64,000 nt of DNA from Lachnospiraceae bacterium (lineage in GTDB: Bacteria > Bacillota > Clostridia > Lachnospirales > Lachnospiraceae), in the NCBI GenBank assembly GCA_022792885.1, contig JAAWBX010000026.1, positions 85,095-149,094 on the forward strand, read 5' to 3'. This document shows positions 9,226 through 18,694 of the stretch, one piece after another (positions within the stretch are counted from its first letter, which is position 1; each line of letters begins with the position of its first letter). Under the pieces are notes generated by a model, which saw nothing but the letters and a program-made list of their open reading frames with translations, ran no database searches and was not told the origin of the DNA. The position numbers were made by a program, and so were the translations under genes.

Positions 9226-9939
9226 TCAGTCAAGTGTAAATTCCACAACCGAAAAAATTTCGCCGGCCGGATTTTTCAACGCAACCACATAACCCGTCTC
9301 CGTCTCATAAAGCCAGGGGATCATCTCGTCGCCCAGAAAAGCGGCCCTTCGGTATTCGGCTCGCACCTGAAGCGGAAAAACCGTCCTCGGCAGCGCATTC
9401 TCGGCAATGCGGATATACTGGCCGTTGTTGACATGCTCGTTGCTGTCGAGATGCTCCTTCGTGACTTCCAGGCGAATCCCTTCTGCGGCCTCGCCCTTCG
9501 GAAGCCGAATCTTCCTCGAAGCCATCGGCATATCCAGAGGCGGCTCCTGCCCGTAAGGCGACAGACACGCCTCCGTCAAAAGCTGAGCATGCCCGGTCTC
9601 CCGATCCACATAAGTCCAACAACTGTTGGCTTTCACGAGAAATTCCCCTTCTTTATCCCGGATAAAGAAATTCCTCTGCGCGATCAGACGGTCATGCTCC
9701 GTGGCTTTGGTTCCGATCGTAATTCTCTCCCCGAAAACCGGATACCGGTTAATCCGTATTTGCCAGGCAACCAGAACCCAGGCACGGCCGATCCGATGCA
9801 GCGCCTTCACGCCCACTCCCAGCTCTTCCGACTGAAACGTACTGCAGTCCTGCAAATAATTCATCAGCGCGTGTAAACTCATTCGCCCGTCCGGTCTTGT
9901 CTCGCTGTAACGCACCCGGCTGTCAAACGTATAAATCAT
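9226..9939 (-). CDS. Acyl-ACP thioesterase
   Basis: This 237-residue double hot-dog protein resembles the bacterial acyl-ACP thioesterases related to plant FatA/FatB, which release fatty acids from acyl carrier protein. The first hot-dog half covers about residues 1-130 (RVRYSETRPDGRMSLHALMN, then GRAWVLVAWQIRINRYP). The second carries DSNEHVNNGQYIRIAENAL, the D-N-HVNN-Y active-site pattern. The start at 9939 has a GGAGAGG site and overlaps the hemZ stop by 4 bp, implying translational coupling. The physiological substrate is unknown. Confidence 0.88.
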   Translation of the reverse strand: MIYTFDSRVRYSETRPDGRMSLHALMNYLQDCSTFQSEELGVGVKALHRIGRAWVLVAWQIRINRYPVFGERITIGTKATEHDRLIAQRNFFIRDKEGEFLVKANSCWTYVDRETGHAQLLTEACLSPYGQEPPLDMPMASRKIRLPKGEAAEGIRLEVTKEHLDSNEHVNNGQYIRIAENALPRTVFPLQVRAEYRRAAFLGDEMIPWLYETETGYVVALKNPAGEIFSVVEFTLD

Positions 9940-11459
9940 GTCCTCTCCTCCCTGTCCGCTCCGAATTCCGCGGCAGCTTTTCGGGGGCTTGCCGGTACTT
10001 CCCGCTTCTCTCCCTTCCCCGCAAACAGCCGGCGTTTCCGTTCGATCATTTCGTCCGTCTTTTCCAAGTAAAGAGCCACGTCTTTCACATTTTCGCACCG
10101 TTCGATCCGGCTACCCTCAAATACCGCCTTCGAAGTGGCCCCGGCTCCGCAGGCAACGATCGTCTGTTTCTCTTCCATGATCAGTATATTATAAATTCCG
10201 GCTTTCCCCGGCCTGGCGTACCCGACATTCTCCAGATTGCCCGCCATACTTTTCTGGCGATAAAGATAATAAGGCTCCAGCCCCATCCTGTCGGCATACC
10301 CGGCGGTCATATCCATGATTTCCTTGCTGTTTTCCATTGAAATCTCCGCATATTTTTCCCATTCCAGATTTAAACGGGAAGCCCGTTTAACGGCCAGGGA
10401 ATGTACGGTCAGATTATCCGGCCCGAGGGCCGCCACCTCTTCCATGGTATGGCGAACTTCCGGTGCGCCCTCCCCCGGCAGCCCCAAAATCAGATCCATA
10501 TTGATATTGTCAAACCCCATATCCCGCGCCATCCCGTAAACTTCCCGAATCTGCTCCGTCGTATGCCGCCGTCCGATCAGATCCAGCGTCTTCTGATTCA
10601 TGGACTGGGGATTCAAGGAGATCCGGCTCACCCGATGCCCGCGAATCGCCGCCAGCTTCTCCTCCGTTATACTGTCCGGCCGTCCGGCCTCCACGGTAAA
10701 CTCCCGCAGAGCAGACAAATCAAACGTTTCCTCCACCCGCCCGAGAAGCCTGTCCATCTGATCCGCCGTCAGGGTAGTCGGCGTACCGCCTCCCAGATAA
10801 ACCGCGTTTAAGTTCCGGCCCGAAAAAGCCTCCGCCGTATAATCAAGCTCCCGAAACAGCGCCGCCAGGTATTCCTCCATGCGGCCGCTCCATTTCCCGA
10901 TCGGATAAGAAGTAAACGAACAGTACAGGCAGGTCGTCGGGCAAAACGGGATTCCGATGTACAGGCTGTACCCGTTTTCATAATCAATCTCCTTTAAGAT
11001 CTCCCGCTCCCGTCCGGCGATCCCGATGGCCAGCTTCCGTTTTTCCTCGCTGACCCGGTACTCGTCCTCCAGATACCGGTCGATCGCGCGGATATCCCGT
11101 CCGGTTTCCAGAAAACCCATAACGATCTTGGTCGGCCGGATCCCCGTCAGCGTCCCCCAGGGAAGAGAGCGCCCGGTTTCCTTCACAAGCAGCCCGTAAA
11201 TCAGCCGTTTCAAAACGTTCTTCTTCTCCTGCCGGCCCGAAACCGTTCCGGCCGCCGTGCGGCGGCGCCAGCCGTCCGCGCCCCGAAAACGGACCTCCGT
11301 CCTCTCCGGATAAAACGCCACCTTAAGCGCCTTCTCCCCCGCCGGCGTCCGGCCGTTAAGACCCGCGTGCGTCGCGACCGGTTCCCCCGGATAAAAGGCG
11401 TTCAGTAATCCTCTCACATCGTATTCATAATCAACTTTATTGAAATAAAGATGTATCAT
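9936..11459 (-). CDS. hemZ: Coproporphyrinogen dehydrogenase-like radical SAM protein (HemZ type)
   Basis: This 507-residue radical SAM protein resembles oxygen-independent coproporphyrinogen III oxidase of the HemZ subgroup. An N-terminal extension of about 165 residues, typical of HemZ, precedes the cluster motif CPTTCLYCSF (CxxxCxxC) and the SAM-binding stretch YLGGGTPTTLTADQMDRLL. NINMDLILGLPGEG follows. Many clostridial HemZ proteins occur without a full haem pathway, so the true substrate is uncertain. The gene overlaps the phosphatase gene upstream by 23 bp and the thioesterase downstream by 4 bp. Confidence 0.85.
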   Translation of the reverse strand: MIHLYFNKVDYEYDVRGLLNAFYPGEPVATHAGLNGRTPAGEKALKVAFYPERTEVRFRGADGWRRRTAAGTVSGRQEKKNVLKRLIYGLLVKETGRSLPWGTLTGIRPTKIVMGFLETGRDIRAIDRYLEDEYRVSEEKRKLAIGIAGREREILKEIDYENGYSLYIGIPFCPTTCLYCSFTSYPIGKWSGRMEEYLAALFRELDYTAEAFSGRNLNAVYLGGGTPTTLTADQMDRLLGRVEETFDLSALREFTVEAGRPDSITEEKLAAIRGHRVSRISLNPQSMNQKTLDLIGRRHTTEQIREVYGMARDMGFDNINMDLILGLPGEGAPEVRHTMEEVAALGPDNLTVHSLAVKRASRLNLEWEKYAEISMENSKEIMDMTAGYADRMGLEPYYLYRQKSMAGNLENVGYARPGKAGIYNILIMEEKQTIVACGAGATSKAVFEGSRIERCENVKDVALYLEKTDEMIERKRRLFAGKGEKREVPASPRKAAAEFGADREERT

Positions 11460-12072
11460 AGTATACGCTTCCCTCTTCCCGTATCTCCATCTTTCCGTCC
11501 TTTACCTCCAAAACGCAGACGCCGCAGTTCTTCATGGGTTTGCGGCTCCCGCCCCAAAATTCTTCCTTCGGCAATTCCCGGACGCAGGCCAAAAAAGCCC
11601 GGTTCAAAGCTCCATGGGCCACGATCAGCATGTTCTCACAGATTCCTTCCCGGGGAAGCACTTCCTCCTCTATAAAGTCCTTTGACCGGCCGAGAATCGA
11701 TTCAAAACTCTCGGCGCCGCGTTCCGGTACATAACGGCCGGGATCCTCAAAAAAACGATATATGCAGGCGAACTCCTCCTTCTCCCGGATATCGCTCCAC
11801 AAAGTCCCTTCAAAATCCCCGAAATGGATCTCCTTTAACCGTTCGTCCTTCATCACTTCCAGCCCCCGGCCCTCAGCCAGAATCCGCGCCGTCTCGTAAG
11901 CCCGGTCCAGCGGACTGGAGAATATCACGTCAAACGGAATATCCGCCATTGCCTCGGCCGTCAGCCGCGCCGCCAGCCGACCTCTCTCATTTAAAGGAAT
12001 ATTGACGTTCCCCTGAATCCGCTTCACGGCGTTCCAGTCCGTCTCCCCGTGTCTTAACAAATAAACTTTCAT
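11437..12072 (-). CDS. Histidine phosphatase family protein (phosphoglycerate-mutase-like)
   Basis: This 211-residue protein has the RHG signature LLRHGETDWN at the N-terminus, the second arginine in IFSSPLDRAYETARIL, the acid residue in KEIHFGDFEG and the second histidine in MLIVAHGALNRAFL. These make the two-histidine active site of the dPGM/phosphatase superfamily. The substrate cannot be told; most clostridial members are broad phosphatases. The ORF extends to 12252 but homology begins at 12072. It sits 7 bp after the MBL gene. Confidence 0.9.
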   Translation of the reverse strand: MKVYLLRHGETDWNAVKRIQGNVNIPLNERGRLAARLTAEAMADIPFDVIFSSPLDRAYETARILAEGRGLEVMKDERLKEIHFGDFEGTLWSDIREKEEFACIYRFFEDPGRYVPERGAESFESILGRSKDFIEEEVLPREGICENMLIVAHGALNRAFLACVRELPKEEFWGGSRKPMKNCGVCVLEVKDGKMEIREEGSVYYDTSLFQ

Positions 12073-12079
12073 CCCGCAC

Positions 12080-12718
12080 CTACATCCCCGCCACATAATT
12101 GTATTTCTTCTCCCGGCCGATATCCGTAGGCTCTCCATGGCCCGGGTAGACCTGCACATCCTCCGGCAGAACAAACAATTTTTCCTGAATCGAACGCACC
12201 AGCGTCGACATCGAGCCTCCGGGAAAATCCGTACGCCCGCAGGAACCCTCAAACAGCGTGTCGCCGCTGATCAGAAGTTTCTCGGACTCTACGTAGTAAC
12301 AGCACCCGCCCGCCGTATGCCCCGGCGTATGAATCATCCGGATCAAAAAGCCGGCCAGCGTAAACTCCTCGCCGTCCTTCAGGTAGATATCCGCCTTCGT
12401 CTCAAAAACGCTTCCCCCCAGTCCGGCCGACAGATTCTTACGACAGTCGCCCAAAATCTCCGCCTCCGCCTCGTCCGCATACACCGGTACCCGCCAGGCA
12501 TCCCTCAGCTTATCCACTCCAAGAATATGATCAAAATGTCCGTGAGTCAAAAGGATCGCCACCGGGCGATATCCCTGCTTCCTTGCGAAAGCCTCAATCC
12601 TCTCCGGTGAATCCGCCGGATCCACCAGAATCATCTCCTTTGTTTCCTTATTTGATAAAAAATAGCAGTTCGTCCCCACCATTCCCAACACCATCAAGCG
12701 AATCTCACAATTTCTCAT
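12080..12718 (-). CDS. MBL-fold metallo-hydrolase (glyoxalase II-like)
   Basis: This 212-residue metallo-beta-lactamase-fold protein has all the zinc ligands: LLTHGHFDHILG (HxHxDH), HTPGHTAG, GDTLFEGSCGRTDFPGG and the terminal VYPGHGEPT. This matches the YcbL/GloB-like thioesterase group. It is the first gene of a six-gene operon ending with aspS. Confidence 0.92.
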   Translation of the reverse strand: MRNCEIRLMVLGMVGTNCYFLSNKETKEMILVDPADSPERIEAFARKQGYRPVAILLTHGHFDHILGVDKLRDAWRVPVYADEAEAEILGDCRKNLSAGLGGSVFETKADIYLKDGEEFTLAGFLIRMIHTPGHTAGGCCYYVESEKLLISGDTLFEGSCGRTDFPGGSMSTLVRSIQEKLFVLPEDVQVYPGHGEPTDIGREKKYNYVAGM

Positions 12719-12784
12719 CGTCTCTCCTCCTCACCGGCTCCGGCAATCTCCGTTTCTTATCCTTATCCGGCCGCCTGTTTCCCT

Positions 12785-12813
12785 ATTATAAACGATAGCA
12801 GAACAGATTTCCA
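12785..12813 (-). promoter_or_regulatory. Probable promoter of the MBL-hemZ-hisS-aspS operon
   Basis: Minus-strand TATAAT (12785-12790) is preceded at 17 bp by a poor -35, TGGAAA. It lies 67 bases before the MBL start. Confidence 0.5.
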
Positions 12814-12816
12814 CAT

Positions 12817-12850
12817 AAAAAACACCGATGCTTCTTTCCCGCACCGGCGT
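12817..12850 (-). terminator. Intrinsic terminator after the MT-A70 remnant
   Basis: On the minus strand, ACGCCGGTGC pairs with GCATCGGTGT (two G-U pairs) and is followed by six T residues. It shields the MBL operon from upstream transcription. Confidence 0.65.
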
Positions 12851-12857
12851 TTCCGCG

Positions 12858-13403
12858 TCATTTTATACGCGCCACTGTATGATTCGCATAAGTATCCCAG
12901 GTCGGTTCATAATCGACCGTCGCCTGATTGCCCCACATATCCCAGCCTTCCCGTATGCCTCGCGCAAAAAGTTCGATCCGCGGACCCTGGCTGCATGCTT
13001 CTATAATCGGTATGATCTCATCCGGCTTACGACTATGCTCCCGTTTCATTGTCCGAATCAGATTGACCTGCGATCTTGCGGGCGGTAACGTTCGGTTGGG
13101 CGCACTCTTCTTCTTAATTCCGAACAAAAGCAATTCCGTAACGTTCCTGAAATAAAAACCGACACCCCGGCCGTCCGGCCATCCGCCCTTTCGCACCTTT
13201 TCCCAGACAATATTTCCCTTGTACTCAAATCCCCAGGCATCCATTACCGTAAGCCCGTCAGGGAGCAGCGCATTCGGAACCCATAAATAGATATGGGCTT
13301 TATCTCCGATAATATCCGATACAGGCAGCGCTTCAATCTCCTTTACCGTCATAGTCTCATACCTGGTAAGCCTCTTGTGTTCCGGAGCGACTTTACCCGT
13401 CGC
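12858..13403 (-). pseudogene. MT-A70 family adenine methyltransferase, 5'-truncated remnant
   Basis: An ATG at 13352 opens 164 residues with strong MT-A70 character (IYLWVPNALLPDGLTVMDAW, then RNVTELLLFG, RSQVN and FARGIREGWDMWGNQ). In-frame homology continues upstream of that ATG for 17 codons (ATGKVAPEHKRLTRYET) until a TAA at 13404-13406, so the ATG is not the ancestral start. The N-terminal region with the catalytic DPPW motif is missing, and I do not find it upstream. Such solitary N6-adenine methyltransferases are usually carried by phages or conjugative elements. This is therefore probably a relic without catalytic activity. A short translated fragment cannot be excluded. Confidence 0.75.
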
Positions 13404-13549
13404 TTAACATGCCTCCTCACTCAGCACCGGTTTTTTCAGTATATCACACTTCCCGATGCACTTCAAGGACGTCCCGAAAATAAATAGTAAAATAATTTTA
13501 AAAATCCATCCCGCCCTCATATCTCCCCCGAATCTCCCCAAATAAATCA

Positions 13550-13570
13550 GGGCTGCCCGACAGGCAGCCC
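13550..13570. terminator. Hairpin between sugar kinase gene and MT-A70 remnant
   Basis: The stem is GGGCTGCC / GGCAGCCC with a 5-base loop. On the plus strand TTCTTTTTT follows; on the minus strand, the direction of the kinase gene, a weaker TGATTTATTT follows. It is probably the kinase terminator, perhaps bidirectional. Confidence 0.6.
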
Positions 13571-13613
13571 GTTCTTTTTTGTTCCGTCTTCACTTATTCG
13601 GCAAAAGGCGCTC

Positions 13614-14711
<1,098 letters not shown>

Positions 14712-14869
14712 ACTTGTCCTCCTTATTGTGCAGAAATACTGCCGGTCCCCGGCATAAGCCGCCACCAGGCAACACCCTGTCCTCTATACTATTCATTATA
14801 CTATTTCTCGTGATTCCCGCAATCCTTTTTTTACCTGTTCCAGAAAATTTTTCGCGGCAAAATCTTCTG

Positions 14870-17206
14870 TCAGCCCCCGGTCGCCCGCACAATATCCAGG
14901 ACGCTTTCCACCTGGCGCAATTTCTCCACCAAGCTCTTCAATTCTTCTTTCCCCCCGACCTCAAACATCAGGGAAAACGTCGCTCTCCCCTGCTTGTTCG
15001 TCCGGGCCGTCATGGTCTGGATATCTATCCCGCGCTCCGTAAAAATCCTCGTGATATCCACCATAATACCGGTACGGTTGCTGGCAAAAATCTTGATCTC
15101 GGCCATATATTTCTGGCTTCCGGTCTCACCTTCCGGCGTCTGCCATTCGGCGTCGATCAGACGCGCCCGCTCCAGTTCCGGCAAATTCATCATGTTGATA
15201 CAATCCGTCCGGTGAATCGAAATGCCGCGGCCTCTGGTCACAAAGCCCACGATCTCATCCCCCGGCACCGGATTGCAGCATTTGGAAAAATGCACTGCCA
15301 GATCATGCACGCCTTTCACCAGGATACCGCCCTTATTCCTGTGAACCAGAGCCCTGCCGGTCTTCTCGGCCAGCTCGTTCAGCACATCGGTATCCGTCGT
15401 CTCGGCCCTCTTCCTTCTCTCATGCTCCTCCAGAAGGCGGTTTACCACCTGACCCTCTTTCAGACCGCCGTGACCGATCGCGGCCAGAACCGATTCCCAG
15501 TCCTTAAAACCGTATTTGCGCAGGATCACCTCCATGTATTCCGGCTTGTTAATCTCCGAAAACGCCACGTTCTTCGTCTTGCAGCAGCGGTCCACCAGCT
15601 CCTTGCCTTTTAAGATATTCTCTTCCTTAAATTCCGTCTTAAACCACTGGTTGATCTTATTCCGGGCCTGAGAGCTGCGCACGCATTTCAGCCAGTCTCT
15701 GCTGGGTCCCCGGGAATTTTGAGAAGTGATGATCTCGATCCGGTCACCGTTTTGTATCACATAATCGATCGGCACCAGCTTGTTGTTCACCCTGGCCCCC
15801 ACCATCTTATTGCCGACCGCACTGTGAATGCTGTAGGCGAAATCCACCGGCGTGGAGCCGTTGGGAAGCGTCTTCACGTCGCCGCTGGGCGTAAAACAGT
15901 ACACATTCTCCGAAAACATATCGAAATCATTCTTCACCGAGCTTAAAAACTCCCGGTTGTCCGACATGTCTTTCTGCCACTCCAGCACTTCCTTCAGCCA
16001 CTTCATCTTGTTGGCTTCGCTCTCTTCCAGCTTCTGGCCGCTCCCGCTCTCCTTGTACTTCCAGTGGGCCGCGATCCCGTATTCGGCGGTCCGGTGCATC
16101 TCGTAAGTCCGAATCTGAATCTCAAAAGGAATACCGAGGTTACTGATCAGCGTCGTGTGCAGAGACTGATACATATTCGGCTTCGGCATGGCGATATAAT
16201 CCTTAAAACGGCCGGGAACCGGTTTATACATCTCGTGCATCACGCCCAGCGCCGCGTAACAGTCCTTCACGCTCCCCACCAGAATCCGAATGGCAAACAC
16301 ATCATAAATCTGATCCAGCGTCTTATCCTGCGTCTTCATTTTCTTATAAATGCTGAAAATATGCTTGACCCGGCCGTTGATCTGCCCTTCGATCCCCGCG
16401 CTCGTAAGGCCCTTTTGCACTTCGCCGATCACGTTGCTGATAAAACGCTCCCGCTCCTCTTCCGTGGAAGTCAGGCGATTAAACAAATCATAATAAACGT
16501 CCGATTCCAGATATTTTAAGGAAAGGTCGTCCAATTCGGTCTTGATTCGGGAAATACCGAGCCGGTCCGCGATGGGCGCATAGATCTCCAGCGTCTCCCT
16601 GGCCTTCTCGGTCTGCTTCGCCGTCGTCATATATTCCAGCGTCCGCATATTGTGAAGCCGGTCGGCCAGCTTGATCAAAATGACGCGGATATCCTTCGCC
16701 ATAGCCAGAAACATATGGCGCAGATTCTCCGCCTGGATCTCCACTTTATCCGCCTGCCAGGAAATCTGGGTCAATTTGGTAACGCCGTCCACCAAAAGCG
16801 CCACCTCCGCCCCGAATTTTTTCTCAATCTCCTCCAGGGTCATAACCGTATCCTCCACCACATCGTGAAGGATCGCGGCGACAATGGACTCCTTATCCAG
16901 CTCCAGTTCCGCCAAAACGATCGCCACGCAGAGCGGATGGATGATATAAGGCTCGCCGGAACGCCGTTTCTGATCTTTATGAGCCTCCCTGGCGATCTCG
17001 TAAGCCTGCAAAATCGCCCGCAGATTGTCGGAAGGATGATAACGGCGAATACTCGCCACCAGATTCCGGAACAGTTCTTCCGGTTCGCCGGACGTGATCG
17101 GTTCCGTAGACATACAGGCCGGCTTCTCCGGTTCCGCCGGCAGCTTCATCGGTTCCCGCACTCCTTTTAATTCTCTGTTTTCATCCGCTTTTTTCTCTGT
17201 CGTCAT
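14870..17206 (-). CDS. rel: Bifunctional (p)ppGpp synthetase/hydrolase
   Basis: This 778-residue RelA/SpoT homologue makes and degrades the alarmone (p)ppGpp. In order it has an HD hydrolase domain (AAILHDVVEDT intact), a synthetase domain (GRFKDYIAMPKPNMYQSLHT; the RFKD version of the RxKD motif marks a bifunctional enzyme), a TGS domain (VYCFTPSGDVKTLPNGSTPVDFAY), a zinc-finger/helical region (VHFSKCCNPVPGDEIVGFVTRGRG) and a C-terminal ACT domain. The ORF reaches 17281, but AGGGAG before 17206 and the promoter position support the shorter start. Confidence 0.96.
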   Translation of the reverse strand: MTTEKKADENRELKGVREPMKLPAEPEKPACMSTEPITSGEPEELFRNLVASIRRYHPSDNLRAILQAYEIAREAHKDQKRRSGEPYIIHPLCVAIVLAELELDKESIVAAILHDVVEDTVMTLEEIEKKFGAEVALLVDGVTKLTQISWQADKVEIQAENLRHMFLAMAKDIRVILIKLADRLHNMRTLEYMTTAKQTEKARETLEIYAPIADRLGISRIKTELDDLSLKYLESDVYYDLFNRLTSTEEERERFISNVIGEVQKGLTSAGIEGQINGRVKHIFSIYKKMKTQDKTLDQIYDVFAIRILVGSVKDCYAALGVMHEMYKPVPGRFKDYIAMPKPNMYQSLHTTLISNLGIPFEIQIRTYEMHRTAEYGIAAHWKYKESGSGQKLEESEANKMKWLKEVLEWQKDMSDNREFLSSVKNDFDMFSENVYCFTPSGDVKTLPNGSTPVDFAYSIHSAVGNKMVGARVNNKLVPIDYVIQNGDRIEIITSQNSRGPSRDWLKCVRSSQARNKINQWFKTEFKEENILKGKELVDRCCKTKNVAFSEINKPEYMEVILRKYGFKDWESVLAAIGHGGLKEGQVVNRLLEEHERRKRAETTDTDVLNELAEKTGRALVHRNKGGILVKGVHDLAVHFSKCCNPVPGDEIVGFVTRGRGISIHRTDCINMMNLPELERARLIDAEWQTPEGETGSQKYMAEIKIFASNRTGIMVDITRIFTERGIDIQTMTARTNKQGRATFSLMFEVGGKEELKSLVEKLRQVESVLDIVRATGG

Positions 17207-17252
17207 CCGGCTCACTCCCTGCTGTTTCTCATTATAATAATAGTAATGTCTA

Positions 17253-17281
17253 ATTATAGCCTCTCCGCCCCAAAATTGCAA
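17253..17281 (-). promoter_or_regulatory. Promoter of rel
   Basis: Minus-strand TTGCAA (17276-17281) and TATAAT (17253-17258) are 17 bases apart, about 47 bases before the rel start codon. Confidence 0.7.
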
Positions 17282-17339
17282 GCCCTGTATCCCCGTATAA
17301 TTATTCCTATTATCATACCATATCCGGCTTGAAACTTCA

Positions 17340-17549
17340 ACGTTTGAAAATCTCCGCTTCGTTTCCGACGACGTTTTTTATCAAAGTACCGTTTCACGCT
17401 CCGATGTTCGGAAAAAAGATTCGAAGACTCAATCTGCCGTTTTCATATTCCGCCGACATCGTCCCATCCGGAAACTCTATTGGAAAAAGTCACCTCCCCG
17501 TCCTCCGACAGAACGATTTTTAAATCTCCGTCGCTGTATTCCGTACCGA
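17340..17549 (-). pseudogene. Degenerate sensor histidine kinase ATPase-domain fragment
   Basis: Reading the minus strand from 17550 gives a short frame including YSDGDLKIVLSEDGEVTFSN and RVSGWDDVGGI, then a stop at 17443-17445. This resembles the N-box-to-ATP-lid stretch of Firmicutes sensor kinases. After the stop, RYFDKKRRRKRSG recalls the F-box region of the same domain, with decay. No start codon, phosphoacceptor domain or other half exists nearby. The fragment ends exactly where the TA-flanked repeat end begins (17550), suggesting insertion or recombination there. The call rests on pattern memory only. Confidence 0.4.
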
Positions 17550-17582
17550 TACCGTCACTCGACAAGAGCACACACGGTCGAA
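17550..17582 (+). repeat. Solitary end of the 273-bp TA-flanked element
   Basis: This 33-base stretch (TACCGTCACTCGACAAGAGC, continuing CACACACGGTCGAA) matches the inverted right end of the element at 60460-60736 at 29 of 33 positions. It also matches the first 27 bases of its left end at 24 positions. The opposite end is not found in the rest of this gap. The remainder of the 461-bp gap between rel and pfkA holds only the rel promoter and the kinase remnant. Confidence 0.7.
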
Positions 17583-17667
17583 TCTCCCGGCCGATTACAA
17601 GGCAAAAGGGAAACAACTTCCTTACGAAGCGCTCCCCTTCTGATCTTCTCTTCTTCTCTGTATCCTT

Positions 17668-18645
17668 CTACTTCGCCAGCACCTGGCTGATCTGATATTC
17701 GTTCTTCGGAAGCTTCTTCGTCATGGCAAGCCCCTCTTCCATATCAATATCCGTAAACTCGCCGTGCTGATGGCACACCAGACGGTTATATTTCCCCTCC
17801 GCCAGCAATTCTACGGCCTTCGCTCCCATAATCGAAGCGTAGACACGATCTTTACAGGTCGGCTTGCCTCCCCGCTGCATATAGCCCAAAATCGACGCCC
17901 GCGTCTCGATCCCGGTAGCCGCCTCGATCCGCCGAGCCATGCTGGTCGAATGGCCGATACCTTCCGCGTTGATAATGATATGATGCCGCTTCCCCCGCTT
18001 GCGGTCTTCCACGATCTGATTGACAATGGCCTGTTCGTCATTGTCATACGTTTCCGGTATCAAAATATTCTCGGCCCCGTTGGCAATGCCGCACCACAGG
18101 GCAATATAACCCGCGTGACGCCCCATAACCTCGATCACGCTGCAGCGCTCATGGGAAGTCGACGTGTCTCGGATCTTATCGATCGCTTCCATAGCCGTAT
18201 TCACGGCCGTATCAAAACCGATGGTGTAATCGGTGCAGTTAATATCCAGATCAATGGTGCCGGGCACGCCGACCACTTTGATCCCGTGGCGCGCCAACGC
18301 CAGGGCTCCCCGGTAAGAGCCGTCGCCGCCGATCACCACCAGACCGTCGATCCCATGCTTCTTGCAGATATCCGCCGCCCTCTCCTGAACGTCCGGCTCC
18401 ACAAATTCCAGGCACCGGGCCGTATAAAGAATCGTACCGCCTTTTTGAATGACATCCGCCACGCTCCGGCTGTTCATATCCAGGATCTCCTCATTCAAAA
18501 GGCCCGAATATCCGCGCTGGATGCCCTTTACCCGAAAACCCGCTCCGATCCCCGCGCGCACAACGGCCCGGATCGCCGCGTTCATGCCCGGCGCGTCCCC
18601 GCCGCTGGTTAAAACTCCGATTGTCTTAATCGCCTGATTCGCCAT
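17668..18645 (-). CDS. pfkA: ATP-dependent 6-phosphofructokinase
   Basis: This 325-residue glycolytic enzyme phosphorylates fructose 6-phosphate. Visible motifs are GVLTSGGDAPGMNAAIRAVV (nucleotide loop), VIGGDGSYRGA (the Gly of GGDGS favours ATP over pyrophosphate), PGTIDLDINCTDYTIGFDTA with the catalytic Asp, and EVMGRHAGYIALW. Leucine replaces the usual Asn in PGTIDND, a variant I recall from related clostridia. It follows dnaE by 49 bp, a conserved pairing. Confidence 0.96.
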   Translation of the reverse strand: MANQAIKTIGVLTSGGDAPGMNAAIRAVVRAGIGAGFRVKGIQRGYSGLLNEEILDMNSRSVADVIQKGGTILYTARCLEFVEPDVQERAADICKKHGIDGLVVIGGDGSYRGALALARHGIKVVGVPGTIDLDINCTDYTIGFDTAVNTAMEAIDKIRDTSTSHERCSVIEVMGRHAGYIALWCGIANGAENILIPETYDNDEQAIVNQIVEDRKRGKRHHIIINAEGIGHSTSMARRIEAATGIETRASILGYMQRGGKPTCKDRVYASIMGAKAVELLAEGKYNRLVCHQHGEFTDIDMEEGLAMTKKLPKNEYQISQVLAK

Positions 18646-18694
18646 GTATGGTCCCTCCGTTCCGGTAAAAACCCGATTTCCTTCTCATTGTACT

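Noticed and set aside
7945..9876. 643-residue plus-strand open frame opposite hisS and the thioesterase gene
   Set aside because: It is a long antisense frame caused by codon bias of the real minus-strand genes; it is His/Arg/Leu-rich, has no family motif and no ribosome site.
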